Part shown: positions 8,675 through 16,543 of the stretch, one piece after another
Position numbering within the stretch: position 1 is the first letter of the stretch
Layout of the letters: every line of letters starts with the position of its first letter
Assembly (NCBI GenBank): GCA_021807115.1
Contig: JAKAPJ010000001.1
Span: 1-64,000, forward strand
Length of the DNA stretch: 64,000 nucleotides
Source of the DNA: Microcaldota archaeon
GTDB lineage: Archaea > Micrarchaeota > Micrarchaeia > Micrarchaeales > Micrarchaeaceae
Direction of reading: 5' to 3'
Made by a program: the position numbers and the translations under genes
Notes under the pieces: model-generated
Told to the model about the DNA's origin: nothing
The model's input: the letters and a program-made list of their open reading frames with translations, nothing else
The model's database searches: none

Positions 8675-10216
8675 TTAGCTTGCCGTTACATTAACTGACG
8701 CGTGCGCATCGTTCTCTCCCTGGACCCTCACTGCGTACTGTTGGCCTGCAACTGGCCTGAGTATCAGGTTCCCGCCGCCCACCTCAACCGCTCCTCCAAA
8801 GGAGAGGGTGGCAGACTGTCCTGGCTGGATTGCAAAGCCCGAGTCGTTGAAATCCTCCACGGACGAGGGCAGCATCAGCGTTCCGTTCGTAGTAACAAGG
8901 AACGAAAACATCTTGAAGTGCTCCTGTGTATCGCCCAGCTGCGCGCTTGTATTAGCAATCCTCCCGCTGATCTGGTGCTCCATCTCAGAAAAGCCGGGAG
9001 CGGTGCACGCGCTTGAGTTAACATCAACCCCTATTCCGGTGTCTATATGTTCGGATTCCTTGGTCGACGCGTTCTGGTTTGTCTCCCCCCCACGCCCTCC
9101 CTCGCCGCCCGAATGCGTGTCTACGCTCGAGTTTGTTGATGCGGTCGTGTTCGACGTATCATTTGAGCCTGAGTGTGTATCTACGCTCGTGTTTGCTGAC
9201 ACGTTAAATCCTGAATGCACATCCACACTCGAGTTTGCCGAAACAGACGCACCCGTGTTTGAGTTAGATGGCCTGTCATGCGCCTCTATGCTCAGGTTTG
9301 GAGATACCGTGAGGTTCTGCACCACGCTCCCGGATACGTTTGTGCATATAGTGCTGTTCTTCAGGTTCCCTAGGATTCTGCCTTCATAGCCATCCGCGTA
9401 CCGCGATATCGCCGTGGCATTGAGCGCTACGGACACGTTGCCGAACACGTTTATATGCTTTATGAAAATGCTCGTGTTTGCGTTGTTGTTCACTGTGGCT
9501 GAAAAGTGCGTTAAATTCCCTGCTACGGTGATCGAGGCATTTGTAACAGTGATGTTCGGCCTTTCTGCATTGAGCTTTTCGGTTTCATAAGTCTCGAGGT
9601 GATGCTTGTAGCCCACGGAGACAGTGCTCTGGTTTGTGCCGCTAGGCAGAACAACCGCCTTCACTGAGGGGACAAGAACAAATACTGTGGAATTCGCAGT
9701 GAATATCGTAACGACTGTGGGTGAAAGCGACATCAGCACCCCCGCCGTGCCGTTTACCGTTGCCCCCGCCGTTAACGTGGCTGTGACCTGCTTCGATGGG
9801 ACAGTAACGGGATACGCTGTGCCGTTCAATGTTATATTGGCTGAAGTTATGTTGAACCTTACCTTGTCTATGACAGAACCATTAGGTGCGGAAACAGATC
9901 CTATTGTCTGGGTCAGGTTCTGCACTGCGAGCAGGTTTATCGAACCGCTCGAATTCGATGCTATCCATCCAGATCCCGCGCCTCCGCTCACATGCGCCTG
10001 AAGGGCGGAGTACGCTATAACCAGTGACTGTGTCCCGGCAGGGACCTGTGGCGGATCTGTAATCTGCAGGGCCATCGCCCTGTTTGCTGCGGCAGTTGCA
10101 GTGTTTGAATACAGCACCAATGCCGCTGCGATAACTATGATTGCAACCACGCCTACTGCAATTAGGTTTGTGTTGTTAGAAGACTTCCCGTTCCCTTGCG
10201 CATTTGTGCTAGCCAT
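8675..10216 (-). CDS. DUF4382-like secreted surface protein with SVDTHSG repeats
   Basis: This is a 513-residue predicted extracellular protein anchored by one N-terminal hydrophobic segment (LIAVGVVAIIVIAAALVLY, about residues 18-36). The following region, with LQITDPPQVPAGTQSLVIAY, GSGWIASN, SINLLAVQNL and KVRFNITSANITL, fits the DUF4382 domain. Asn-x-Ser/Thr sites are abundant, as in glycosylated archaeal surface proteins. Around 9111-9263 it contains imperfect repeats of SSVDTHSG spaced about 16-20 residues. A C-terminal beta domain ends near the stop. The role is unknown; adhesion or envelope structure is inferred. Confidence 0.75.
   Translation of the reverse strand: MASTNAQGNGKSSNNTNLIAVGVVAIIVIAAALVLYSNTATAAANRAMALQITDPPQVPAGTQSLVIAYSALQAHVSGGAGSGWIASNSSGSINLLAVQNLTQTIGSVSAPNGSVIDKVRFNITSANITLNGTAYPVTVPSKQVTATLTAGATVNGTAGVLMSLSPTVVTIFTANSTVFVLVPSVKAVVLPSGTNQSTVSVGYKHHLETYETEKLNAERPNITVTNASITVAGNLTHFSATVNNNANTSIFIKHINVFGNVSVALNATAISRYADGYEGRILGNLKNSTICTNVSGSVVQNLTVSPNLSIEAHDRPSNSNTGASVSANSSVDVHSGFNVSANTSVDTHSGSNDTSNTTASTNSSVDTHSGGEGGRGGETNQNASTKESEHIDTGIGVDVNSSACTAPGFSEMEHQISGRIANTSAQLGDTQEHFKMFSFLVTTNGTLMLPSSVEDFNDSGFAIQPGQSATLSFGGAVEVGGGNLILRPVAGQQYAVRVQGENDAHASVNVTAS
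9111..9263 (-). repeat. Imperfect coding repeats, SVDTHSG motif
   Basis: Three clear copies and one diverged copy of a motif encoding roughly (A/T)N(S/T)SVD(V/T)HSG occur inside the DUF4382 surface-protein gene. Codons differ between copies, so the repeat is not a recent DNA duplication and selection probably acts on the protein sequence. A low-complexity, exposed linker is likely. Confidence 0.7.
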
Positions 10217-10346
10217 TCAATCCCCTGGGATTATCAAACACTTTACGATACCAAGGTTTATATTACATGAGTTTTATTTCGTTTTTTATTCAGGTATAAA
10301 TCCAGCAATGCTACATTTTTAACCCCGGATAGCACAATACGATGCG

Positions 10347-11324
10347 ATGGCGGTTCTAGGAATAGAGAGCAGCGCCCACACGCTAGGGGTCGGGGTGGTG
10401 GAAGGAGGCAGGGTTCTGTCCAACGAAAAGTCCATGTACCATATGGGTCCCGGCGGCATAATACCTGCAAAGGCCGCGGACCTGCATGCCGACAACGTTG
10501 GCCCGCTGGTCAGTGCCGCGCTCAAGCGCGCGCACATATCAGTCCGGGACATATCAGCCATCGGCTACACCAAGGGCCCAGGCCTTGGCCCGTGCCTGAG
10601 AGTGGGGCAGCTAGCCGCAGAAACCATAGCTGCGCACAGCGGCATTCCGATCATACCAGTTAACCATGCCGTCGCGCACATAGAGGTCACGCGCTCAATG
10701 TTCGGGGCGCGGGACCCGCTGGTGCTATATGTCAGCGGCGGCAACTCCCAGATCCTTGCGATAACCGACAGTCCGTTCAGGCACTACCATGTCTACGGCG
10801 AGACGCTCGACATAGGCGTGGGCAACATGCTCGACAACTTTGCGCGGGCAGCGGACCTGGATCCGGCATGGGGTTCCAGCGTGGAGCGCCTGGCACGAGG
10901 CGGACGCTACATCCAAATGCCGTACACCGTAAAGGGGATGGACTTCACATTCACCGGGCTGATGACAAACGCGTCCAGGCTCCTTGGCGGCCGTCCCAGC
11001 AGGGACGTAGCGTATTCGCTGCAGGAAACGTGCTTCTCAATGCTGTGCGAAGCTACTGAGCGCGCCCTGTTCCTGACGCGCAAGAGCGAGATACTTCTCT
11101 CAGGTGGCGTGGCTCAGAACTCCAGGCTGCGTGCCATGCTGGAGTCAATAGCTCAGTCCCACGGCATCAGGGCCCATGCCGCACCCAACAGCCTCAATGC
11201 AGACAACGGCGCCATGATAGCCGTTGTGGCCGAGAAGTACCAGGAGAAGGGGTTCAGGTTCCCTTCCAAAGCCCGCGGCATAGACCAGAGGTACAGGATA
11301 GACACGGTGGAGATAGGATGGTGA
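10347..11324 (+). CDS. kae1: KEOPS subunit Kae1, tRNA threonylcarbamoyladenosine transferase
   Basis: Kae1 transfers the threonylcarbamoyl group to A37 of ANN-decoding tRNAs (t6A). The 325-residue ASKHA-fold protein shows LGIESSAHTLGVGVV, YTKGPGLGPCLRVG, the metal-binding NHAVAHIE, LYVSGGNSQI and LSGGVAQNSRLR. A TATA-like TTTTTAAC at 10315-10322 fits a leaderless mRNA starting at the ATG at 10347. The last 7 nt overlap the Bud32 gene. In many archaea Kae1 and Bud32 are one fused protein; here they are separate but coupled. Pcc1 and Cgi121 are not in the window. Confidence 0.97.
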   Translation: MAVLGIESSAHTLGVGVVEGGRVLSNEKSMYHMGPGGIIPAKAADLHADNVGPLVSAALKRAHISVRDISAIGYTKGPGLGPCLRVGQLAAETIAAHSGIPIIPVNHAVAHIEVTRSMFGARDPLVLYVSGGNSQILAITDSPFRHYHVYGETLDIGVGNMLDNFARAADLDPAWGSSVERLARGGRYIQMPYTVKGMDFTFTGLMTNASRLLGGRPSRDVAYSLQETCFSMLCEATERALFLTRKSEILLSGGVAQNSRLRAMLESIAQSHGIRAHAAPNSLNADNGAMIAVVAEKYQEKGFRFPSKARGIDQRYRIDTVEIGW

Positions 11325-11959
11325 AAAGAACACGGGCGGCACATCGCCTGATTTCAGAAGGCGCCGAGGCCAAGCTATACGGTGCAAGGCTCTTCGGGAT
11401 AGACGCCGTACTGAAGCACAGGGCCAGGAAGGAGTACAGGATAGCGGAGCTTGATGAGCGCCTGCGCCTCCAGCGCACCAGGTCCGAGGCCAGGATGCTT
11501 TATGCTGCCTCAAGTGCAGGGGCCAATGTGCCTGCAGTGCTCTTCCTGGGTAATGACAAGATAGTCATGGAGCGCATAGACGGCAGGATGATGTCGGCCA
11601 TAACGGCAGGTGGCTGGTCCATGCGCACCATGCGCGGCAGCCTGCGCAGGCTCGGCGCCCAGTTGGCCATCCTACACAATGCCGGAATAGCGCACGGCGA
11701 TTTCACGCCCGCAAACATCCTGCTCGGCGGGTCAGGCAAGGTATATGTGATAGATTTCGGTCTGGCCGAAACTACCGGCTCTGCCGAGGACAAGGCAATA
11801 GATATAATACTGATGAAGCGCTCAATTCCGGCTAGGGCTTATGCGGAGTTCGTCCGCGCCTACCGCGCCGAGTATGCCCAATCAGGGTCGGTGCTGGCCC
11901 GTGTATCCGAGATAGAGCGCCGCGGCCGCTACCAGGCAAGGACGCTGCTGAGCGCATAG
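11318..11959 (+). CDS. bud32: KEOPS subunit Bud32, atypical kinase/ATPase
   Basis: Bud32 is a small RIO-like kinase whose ATPase activity supports t6A synthesis by Kae1. The 213-residue protein has the P-loop-like SEGAEAKLYGA, VLKHRARKEYR, the catalytic HGDFTPANILL and the metal-binding VIDFGLAE. It overlaps kae1 by 7 nt in a different frame, which implies coupled translation. Family assignment is secure from motif order and gene context. Confidence 0.95.
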   Translation: MVKRTRAAHRLISEGAEAKLYGARLFGIDAVLKHRARKEYRIAELDERLRLQRTRSEARMLYAASSAGANVPAVLFLGNDKIVMERIDGRMMSAITAGGWSMRTMRGSLRRLGAQLAILHNAGIAHGDFTPANILLGGSGKVYVIDFGLAETTGSAEDKAIDIILMKRSIPARAYAEFVRAYRAEYAQSGSVLARVSEIERRGRYQARTLLSA

Positions 11960-11965
11960 CACCGC

Positions 11966-13279
11966 CTAGAAAACCGGCCCCTTCTCACTGCTCAGGGTCG
12001 CAGTCGGGCTAAGCAGCTCGGCGTTCTCCTCCGGCAGTGGCTCATATGATATCCTGGAATATGCAAGAGTTATGAGGGCCACGAACGAGAGCACGGCGAC
12101 TACCGAGTACGCGATGTTCAGTGTCACTATGTACTGGTAGCTGAATATCCCTATGGTGGCTATCTGCGTTACAGTCGTAGCCATGAAGCTCCTCTTCGCG
12201 GAAATCAGTACCAGTATTGATGTGACTATGGATATCAGTGCCAGGGCCCCTTCCACAATGAGCAACCCCTCCGCCAGCGTGAACTTGGCCGCGAACTTCG
12301 CCGCCCCCGCCGCCTTGAGCGCGGCAAGCATGGCTGCGATCTGCGGGTTGAAGAAATAAACATAAACTGCGGCTATCAGCACCAGCGACGCGGCGGATAT
12401 GTAGCTCAGCTTGCTGTACTTGACCATCCCCGCGTTCAGCACTGACTTCGGTATGTTCCCTATGTCGTCAATGCAGTAATACACGCCATTGTGCTCCACT
12501 ATGTCCTCATAGCAGAACGCCCTTTTGCAGTAGTCGCATATCGCATATGCCTTCCTCCACGGGTGGTTCTCGCACGACATGTGTTCGGCTATCCTCCTCA
12601 TCTCCTTGGCGCTCCTCTTCCTCTCCGGGGGCTTCTTGCCGCCCTGCTCGCCCCCGCCTATCATGGTGCTCATCGCCACGTCTATTATGTCGCCGCTTAC
12701 CTGCTGGATCGGAACATAGTCCTGCCCCGGCACCGCGACCACTGGTATCTCCTCGGGCTGGTTGGGCTGTATGTACTGCACTTCCTGCTGCGGTTCGGGT
12801 GGCGGCGCCTGTGGCTGTGCCACGGGCTTGGTGTATTGCGGCCGCACAGGCTGCGGAGGCTCCGGTTGCGGCTCCTGTTTTGGCTGCCTGCCCCTGCGCT
12901 TTGCAGCGGCGTTCGCCGCCTCCTGCGGCGGCTGGGCTGCCTGTGGCTGCCGTATCGGTCTTTGCTGCACCTCCTGCGGCCTGGGGGTCACTATGGGCTG
13001 CGGTGCCGGATTGGCTTGCGGCTTTTCGGGCTGCACCGGTTGTTGTACCGTATCAAACGCGGGCTGCGCGGTCGGTGCCCGCTGCACCTCTTGCTGACGC
13101 ACAGGTTGAGGGGGAGGATTGAACTTCGGTGCGGCCTGCGCCTGCTGCTGCGCAGGCTGCGGCGGCTGGGCTGCCTGTGGCTTGGCTGCCTCTATGACGA
13201 CAGTCTGCGCCCCGGCCGCCTTGTTCCCGCTTTGTGTACGTACCTTGAATATGAGAAGATCGTCCGGGTTGACGGTCAT
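11966..13279 (-). CDS. Gln/Pro-rich B-box-type zinc-finger membrane protein
   Basis: This is a 437-residue protein of unknown function. Residues about 30-200 are a disordered, Gln/Pro/Ala-rich region. Then comes a zinc-finger segment (CENHPWRKAYAICDYCKRAF, then CYEDIVEHNGVYYC) with the spacing of B-box-like fingers. The C-terminal third has four hydrophobic helices, including SYISAASLVLIAAVYVYFF and LLIVEGALALISIVTSILVL. A disordered cytosolic arm joined to a zinc finger and membrane domain suggests a scaffold or sensor, but no function is known. It lies downstream of the eS26 gene on the same strand, 13 nt away, so the two may be cotranscribed. Confidence 0.75.
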   Translation of the reverse strand: MTVNPDDLLIFKVRTQSGNKAAGAQTVVIEAAKPQAAQPPQPAQQQAQAAPKFNPPPQPVRQQEVQRAPTAQPAFDTVQQPVQPEKPQANPAPQPIVTPRPQEVQQRPIRQPQAAQPPQEAANAAAKRRGRQPKQEPQPEPPQPVRPQYTKPVAQPQAPPPEPQQEVQYIQPNQPEEIPVVAVPGQDYVPIQQVSGDIIDVAMSTMIGGGEQGGKKPPERKRSAKEMRRIAEHMSCENHPWRKAYAICDYCKRAFCYEDIVEHNGVYYCIDDIGNIPKSVLNAGMVKYSKLSYISAASLVLIAAVYVYFFNPQIAAMLAALKAAGAAKFAAKFTLAEGLLIVEGALALISIVTSILVLISAKRSFMATTVTQIATIGIFSYQYIVTLNIAYSVVAVLSFVALITLAYSRISYEPLPEENAELLSPTATLSSEKGPVF

Positions 13280-13292
13280 GCAGCCTCACGAG

Positions 13293-13526
13293 TCATAGCT
13301 GCCTGTTAGATTTCTCTATCGCCTGCCGCTTCTTTTTCTCGAAGATGCCCCTGTGCTTAGCACAGCTTATGCAGAACCACTGCTTCCTTCTCTCAAAAAA
13401 GCGTACGTCCGTCACACTCTGCTGCCCCGTGTTGAAGCTGATTGATCGTTCGAATGCCACTCCCTTGTTCCTTGGCACCTTCCTGCCGCACTGCTCGCAC
13501 ACTACCGAAGTCTCTTTTCCTCTCAA
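13293..13526 (-). CDS. rps26e: Ribosomal protein eS26-like
   Basis: This 77-residue basic protein has a four-cysteine zinc site: VVCEQCGRKVPRNKG (C10, C13) and FCISCAKHRG (C52, C55). The CxxCGRxVPxxK and YCISCAxH patterns and the length are those of archaeal eS26, a small-subunit protein at the mRNA exit. The start is TTG at 13526 with AGGTG six nt upstream and a TATA box (TATAAAAC) further up. eS26 is missing from many archaea outside TACK, so its presence is notable. A generic zinc-ribbon protein is the alternative. Confidence 0.72.
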   Translation of the reverse strand: MRGKETSVVCEQCGRKVPRNKGVAFERSISFNTGQQSVTDVRFFERRKQWFCISCAKHRGIFEKKKRQAIEKSNRQL

Positions 13527-13648
13527 GTAAACACCTGGCCGTTTTATACTGATAGTTATAGCGTAAAAAGGTTATTAAGCATTGGTAGATAGATAGTATA
13601 AATCGGGCCGCCTAGTTCAATTGCGGCATTGTGCCACATGGTGTCAAA

Positions 13649-14290
13649 ATGAAGGTCTATGTAATAAGCGACAGCCTAGAGTTGGGCATAGCCGCATCCA
13701 ACATGGTGAACCAGCAGGGGGATGCAGGCATCCTGAGTGAACTCAAGGACGCAGACCTAAAGGACCTGCTTGACGACGTGAAGCAGAACGTAAATTCCGC
13801 GTATGACATTGTCCTGGTCCTATGGTCCGGTGCATCCGCCGCAGCCATATCAGCAAACAAGCTAGCGGGAGTGAGGGCAGTCGTGGTGAAGGACCGCGAG
13901 GACGCGACCGATGCGGTCTCCGAGGCGCATGCTAATGCCGTGTTTGTAAATTCGTCAAAGCTCGACAAAAGGACGCTTTCGAGCATAGTGAACGGCATGC
14001 TCTCCGCGGCCCCGGATGAGGAGGCGCAGGCCGGAGCTAAAAGCCCGAAGCAGGCGCCGCAGAGGAAGGAGGCGGTCGAGCCTTCGAAGCCGTCAATGCT
14101 GGACGCGCTGAAGGAGCGCGCAGCGAGCATCACCTCGCGGCCCGGCGACATGGCGGCCGACAGGCCTAGGCAAAAGCAGCGCACGCAGGCAAGCGACGAG
14201 GAGGGCGAAGGCCTCCTGGAAACGATAAAGTCCAAGGGACTAAAGAAGGCGATCAAGGAGACGTTCGGCCTGGAGGACGAGGATGAGTAG
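13649..14290 (+). CDS. RpiB/LacAB-like fold protein with lost active site and charged tail
   Basis: Residues 1-125 resemble ribose-5-phosphate isomerase B. DIVLVLWSGASAAAISANK aligns with the RpiB segment that normally holds CGTGIG, followed by GVRAVVV and AHANAVFV matching GIRAALC and ANVLVLG. The catalytic cysteine and the N-terminal DH motif are absent (SDSLEL instead). The C-terminal 90 residues are charged, probably disordered, and end in GLKKAIKETFGLEDEDE. The fold assignment is by eye and moderate. The chosen ATG follows GGTG at 13640-13643; a GTG at 13631 is the alternative. It is 3 nt upstream of an HTH regulator gene and likely in one operon with it. Confidence 0.65.
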   Translation: MKVYVISDSLELGIAASNMVNQQGDAGILSELKDADLKDLLDDVKQNVNSAYDIVLVLWSGASAAAISANKLAGVRAVVVKDREDATDAVSEAHANAVFVNSSKLDKRTLSSIVNGMLSAAPDEEAQAGAKSPKQAPQRKEAVEPSKPSMLDALKERAASITSRPGDMAADRPRQKQRTQASDEEGEGLLETIKSKGLKKAIKETFGLEDEDE

Positions 14291-14293
14291 CGC

Positions 14294-14623
14294 ATGTACA
14301 CAAACTGCAACCAGATATTCAGGCTTACCGTACCGGCAGTCAGGATTGCTGTCGCCAGGGAGCTGAGCTCAAGGTATGGCAGGGACCAGAGTTCAATAGC
14401 ATCCTCTCTCGGCATAGCACAGGCCGCGGTCAGCAAGTACCTGCACGAAAGCTATTCCCCAGAGGTGCGCAGGCTGGTCGGGCTGATTTCAGCAAAAGGG
14501 CTGGAGCGCAGGGTCGTAAGCGCAATAGTCGGCAGGAAGGGGCACGAGGCCGTAACTGCAGAAATAGACTCCCTGGCCTCAAGCGGCTACGTGGTCAGGG
14601 AGGCGATGAAGATGGTGCACTGA
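14294..14623 (+). CDS. Archaeal HTH transcriptional regulator (XRE-like, COG2522 type)
   Basis: This 109-residue DNA-binding protein has the archaeal pattern FRLTVPAVRIAVARELSSRYG followed by a helix-turn-helix QSSIASSLGIAQAAVSKYL. It is probably a regulator of a few local genes. The gene follows the RpiB-like gene by 3 nt. Its 3' end overlaps the convergent translin gene by 29 nt. Confidence 0.87.
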   Translation: MYTNCNQIFRLTVPAVRIAVARELSSRYGRDQSSIASSLGIAQAAVSKYLHESYSPEVRRLVGLISAKGLERRVVSAIVGRKGHEAVTAEIDSLASSGYVVREAMKMVH

Positions 14624-15230
14624 CCGCGCCGGCCCTTCCCTTGTAGTAAAGTATCTCGCCGCCCGCATTCTCAAGCTGTATCCTCGCCACGTCCTGCTTC
14701 TTCCTGAACCCACCGAGCACCGCCTCCGCGAACCTTATGCTGCGCGTCCCGTCGTATATCCTCCTCATTATCTCGAAATCCCCCTCTGCGCGCGCAAGGT
14801 CCCCGGCCCTCAGCGACTCCATCACCTCCCTCTTCAGCTCGCCCTCCACGTCCATCAGGCCCATTATGTACCCCTCCATGTCCACGCCGACCTCGGCCAT
14901 GGGCGGTATTCTCCTGCCGACCTTTATGTTGTAAAATATGAACGCCTCGGCGTACTCCTGGTACGCCTGCATCGAGTGGTACTTCTGGTCCGCATCTATC
15001 TTCCCAAGCGCCTCAACCCTTACGCGCATCTCCGCAAGTCCCGACTCGGCGCGGGTCCTCTCCCCGTTGTGCATGTGGGTTATGGCAAGGCCCGCGAACC
15101 TTATTATCTCGCGTGACAGCTGCATCACCCTGTCGAAGTTCTCCTGCTTCCGCGTAAGGAACTGCGATATCCCGTCTATGTCCTGCTCCAGGTCCCCCAA
15201 CAAATCACCTTGCAATGATAATGATCGCAC
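14595..15230 (-). CDS. Translin family protein
   Basis: Translins are all-helical octameric single-strand nucleic-acid-binding proteins; archaeal members can act as ribonucleases on structured RNA. The protein is helical throughout, with family-like segments EYAEAFIFYNIKVGRRIPP, YIMGLMDVEGELKREVMESL and RKKQDVARIQLENAGGEILY. The start is uncertain: GTG at 15230 gives 211 residues, while TTG codons just downstream of AGGTGAT also qualify. The 3' end overlaps the convergent HTH gene by 29 nt. Confidence 0.85.
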   Translation of the reverse strand: MRSLSLQGDLLGDLEQDIDGISQFLTRKQENFDRVMQLSREIIRFAGLAITHMHNGERTRAESGLAEMRVRVEALGKIDADQKYHSMQAYQEYAEAFIFYNIKVGRRIPPMAEVGVDMEGYIMGLMDVEGELKREVMESLRAGDLARAEGDFEIMRRIYDGTRSIRFAEAVLGGFRKKQDVARIQLENAGGEILYYKGRAGAVSAPSSSPP

Positions 15231-15265
15231 CTCAGGCTTAAATGCGTTTTCGCCTCCAGCCTGCG

Positions 15266-15655
15266 TCAGTGCGGCAGCAGCGCCGGCACCACGAACATCG
15301 CCGCCAGCAGGTCAAGCAGCACGATACAGGTTATGGCTGCGTACGCCCAGTTCCTTGCATATGCAAAGTCGACCATCGACAGAGCCACCCTGAGCACCGG
15401 CGTGAGCACCAGCACCATCACGCCTGCCATGATGTAGTAAACGCCGTCCATGCTCCCCCTTGCGACACCGCCGAAGACCGCGCCCGGGGAGTACTGTGAT
15501 GTGTTTACTGTGGACGAGACAGAGAACAGCTGGGCCAGCGAGTAGCCGCCCCCTCCTCCGTTCGATGCTATGAGCCACATTCCCGCACCCACGAGCAGCA
15601 GGCTCATGCACACTCCCACCCTAAGCAGCCACCCTATCTGCGCCTCCATGTTCAT
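15266..15655 (-). CDS. DUF1634 membrane protein
   Basis: This 129-residue membrane protein has about three hydrophobic helices (LLRVGVCMSLLLVGAGMWLI, YYIMAGVMVLVLTPVLRVAL, NWAYAAITCIVLLDLLAAMF). DUF1634 genes commonly sit beside TauE/SafE transporters, and here the gene overlaps the TauE gene by 4 nt. It is probably an accessory subunit of that transporter, though no biochemical role is established. Confidence 0.85.
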   Translation of the reverse strand: MNMEAQIGWLLRVGVCMSLLLVGAGMWLIASNGGGGGYSLAQLFSVSSTVNTSQYSPGAVFGGVARGSMDGVYYIMAGVMVLVLTPVLRVALSMVDFAYARNWAYAAITCIVLLDLLAAMFVVPALLPH

Positions 15656-16503
15656 AGCCCAACACCCTTCGCTATCATCTGCACCGCCATAAGCGCCAGC
15701 AGCACCATGAATATCATCCTGATGGTGCGCCCATGCATCCTCTTGAACATCTTCGTGCCAAGATACGCTCCGACAATCGCGCCGACCGCTATAGTGCCAG
15801 CTATGAACGGCTGTATGTATCCAAAGTTCCAGTACACTATGCTGCTAGCGGCCGCAGTCACCCCTATCATGAAATTGCTTGTTGAAGTGCTAACCTTGGT
15901 AGGCAGCCGCATGCCCATATCCATGGCCACGACCTTCATCACCCCGGACCCCACCCCGAGCAGGCCGGATATCACGCCGGCGAAGAACATCACGGCCTCG
16001 CCAATGTGCCACCTTATACCGTTGTACCTCACGTTCCTGCGCAGAGCGTGGTCGTAGTAGCTCCCGCCCATCTGAAATATCCTTGTGGTCGAATCCGGCT
16101 TAGGCGCCTTGTAGTGCTCGTGCCGCCGATGCACAAGCTCGAAGTATAGGGACACCAACAGCACGCCGCCAAACAGCACAAAGACGAGCGAGGAGAGGTT
16201 GCGCGAGTAGATGTATGCGACTATGAGCGAGCCAACTATCGCTCCCAGCGTGGTGCCTACCTCGAGCGACATACCTATCTTTATGTTGCTCACCTTGTCC
16301 ATCACATATGAGCTGGCAGAACCGCTTGACGTGGCTATTGCTGAAACGAGCGCCGCCCCCGCCGCGTACGCTATCGGCACGCCAAGGAACAGCGTAAGGA
16401 TTGGAACTATCACAACCGCGCCACCCAGCCCAACTATCGCGCCTAGGAAGCCGCCCACCAGCCCCGTCGCAACCATGAGCGCGAGAAGCAGGTACCATAT
16501 CAT
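15652..16503 (-). CDS. TauE/SafE family anion permease
   Basis: This 283-residue polytopic membrane protein belongs to the family that exports sulfite, sulfoacetate or related organic anions. Two half-repeats are visible, each starting with a glycine-rich signature: GLVGGFLGAIVGLGGAVVI and AGVISGLLGVGSGVMKV. There are about seven or eight membrane helices. A loop of roughly 60 residues separates the halves. It is coupled to the downstream DUF1634 gene by a 4-nt overlap. The substrate cannot be told from sequence. Confidence 0.9.
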   Translation of the reverse strand: MIWYLLLALMVATGLVGGFLGAIVGLGGAVVIVPILTLFLGVPIAYAAGAALVSAIATSSGSASSYVMDKVSNIKIGMSLEVGTTLGAIVGSLIVAYIYSRNLSSLVFVLFGGVLLVSLYFELVHRRHEHYKAPKPDSTTRIFQMGGSYYDHALRRNVRYNGIRWHIGEAVMFFAGVISGLLGVGSGVMKVVAMDMGMRLPTKVSTSTSNFMIGVTAAASSIVYWNFGYIQPFIAGTIAVGAIVGAYLGTKMFKRMHGRTIRMIFMVLLALMAVQMIAKGVGL

Positions 16504-16543
16504 GATTATGGATTATGCGCTCAGTAATATATCCCTTTCCGCG

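Noticed and set aside
9111..9263. CRISPR-like spacing of repeats
   Set aside because: Repeats are imperfect, in frame, and encode a protein motif; spacers are not unique random sequence.
12491..13309. Leu/Arg-rich plus-strand ORF
   Set aside because: It is the antisense of the Gln/Pro-rich arm of the zinc-finger membrane protein; low-complexity codons leave all frames open.
14595..14623. Overlap of HTH and translin genes as a toxin-antitoxin pair
   Set aside because: The genes are convergent rather than co-operonic, and translin is not a known toxin.
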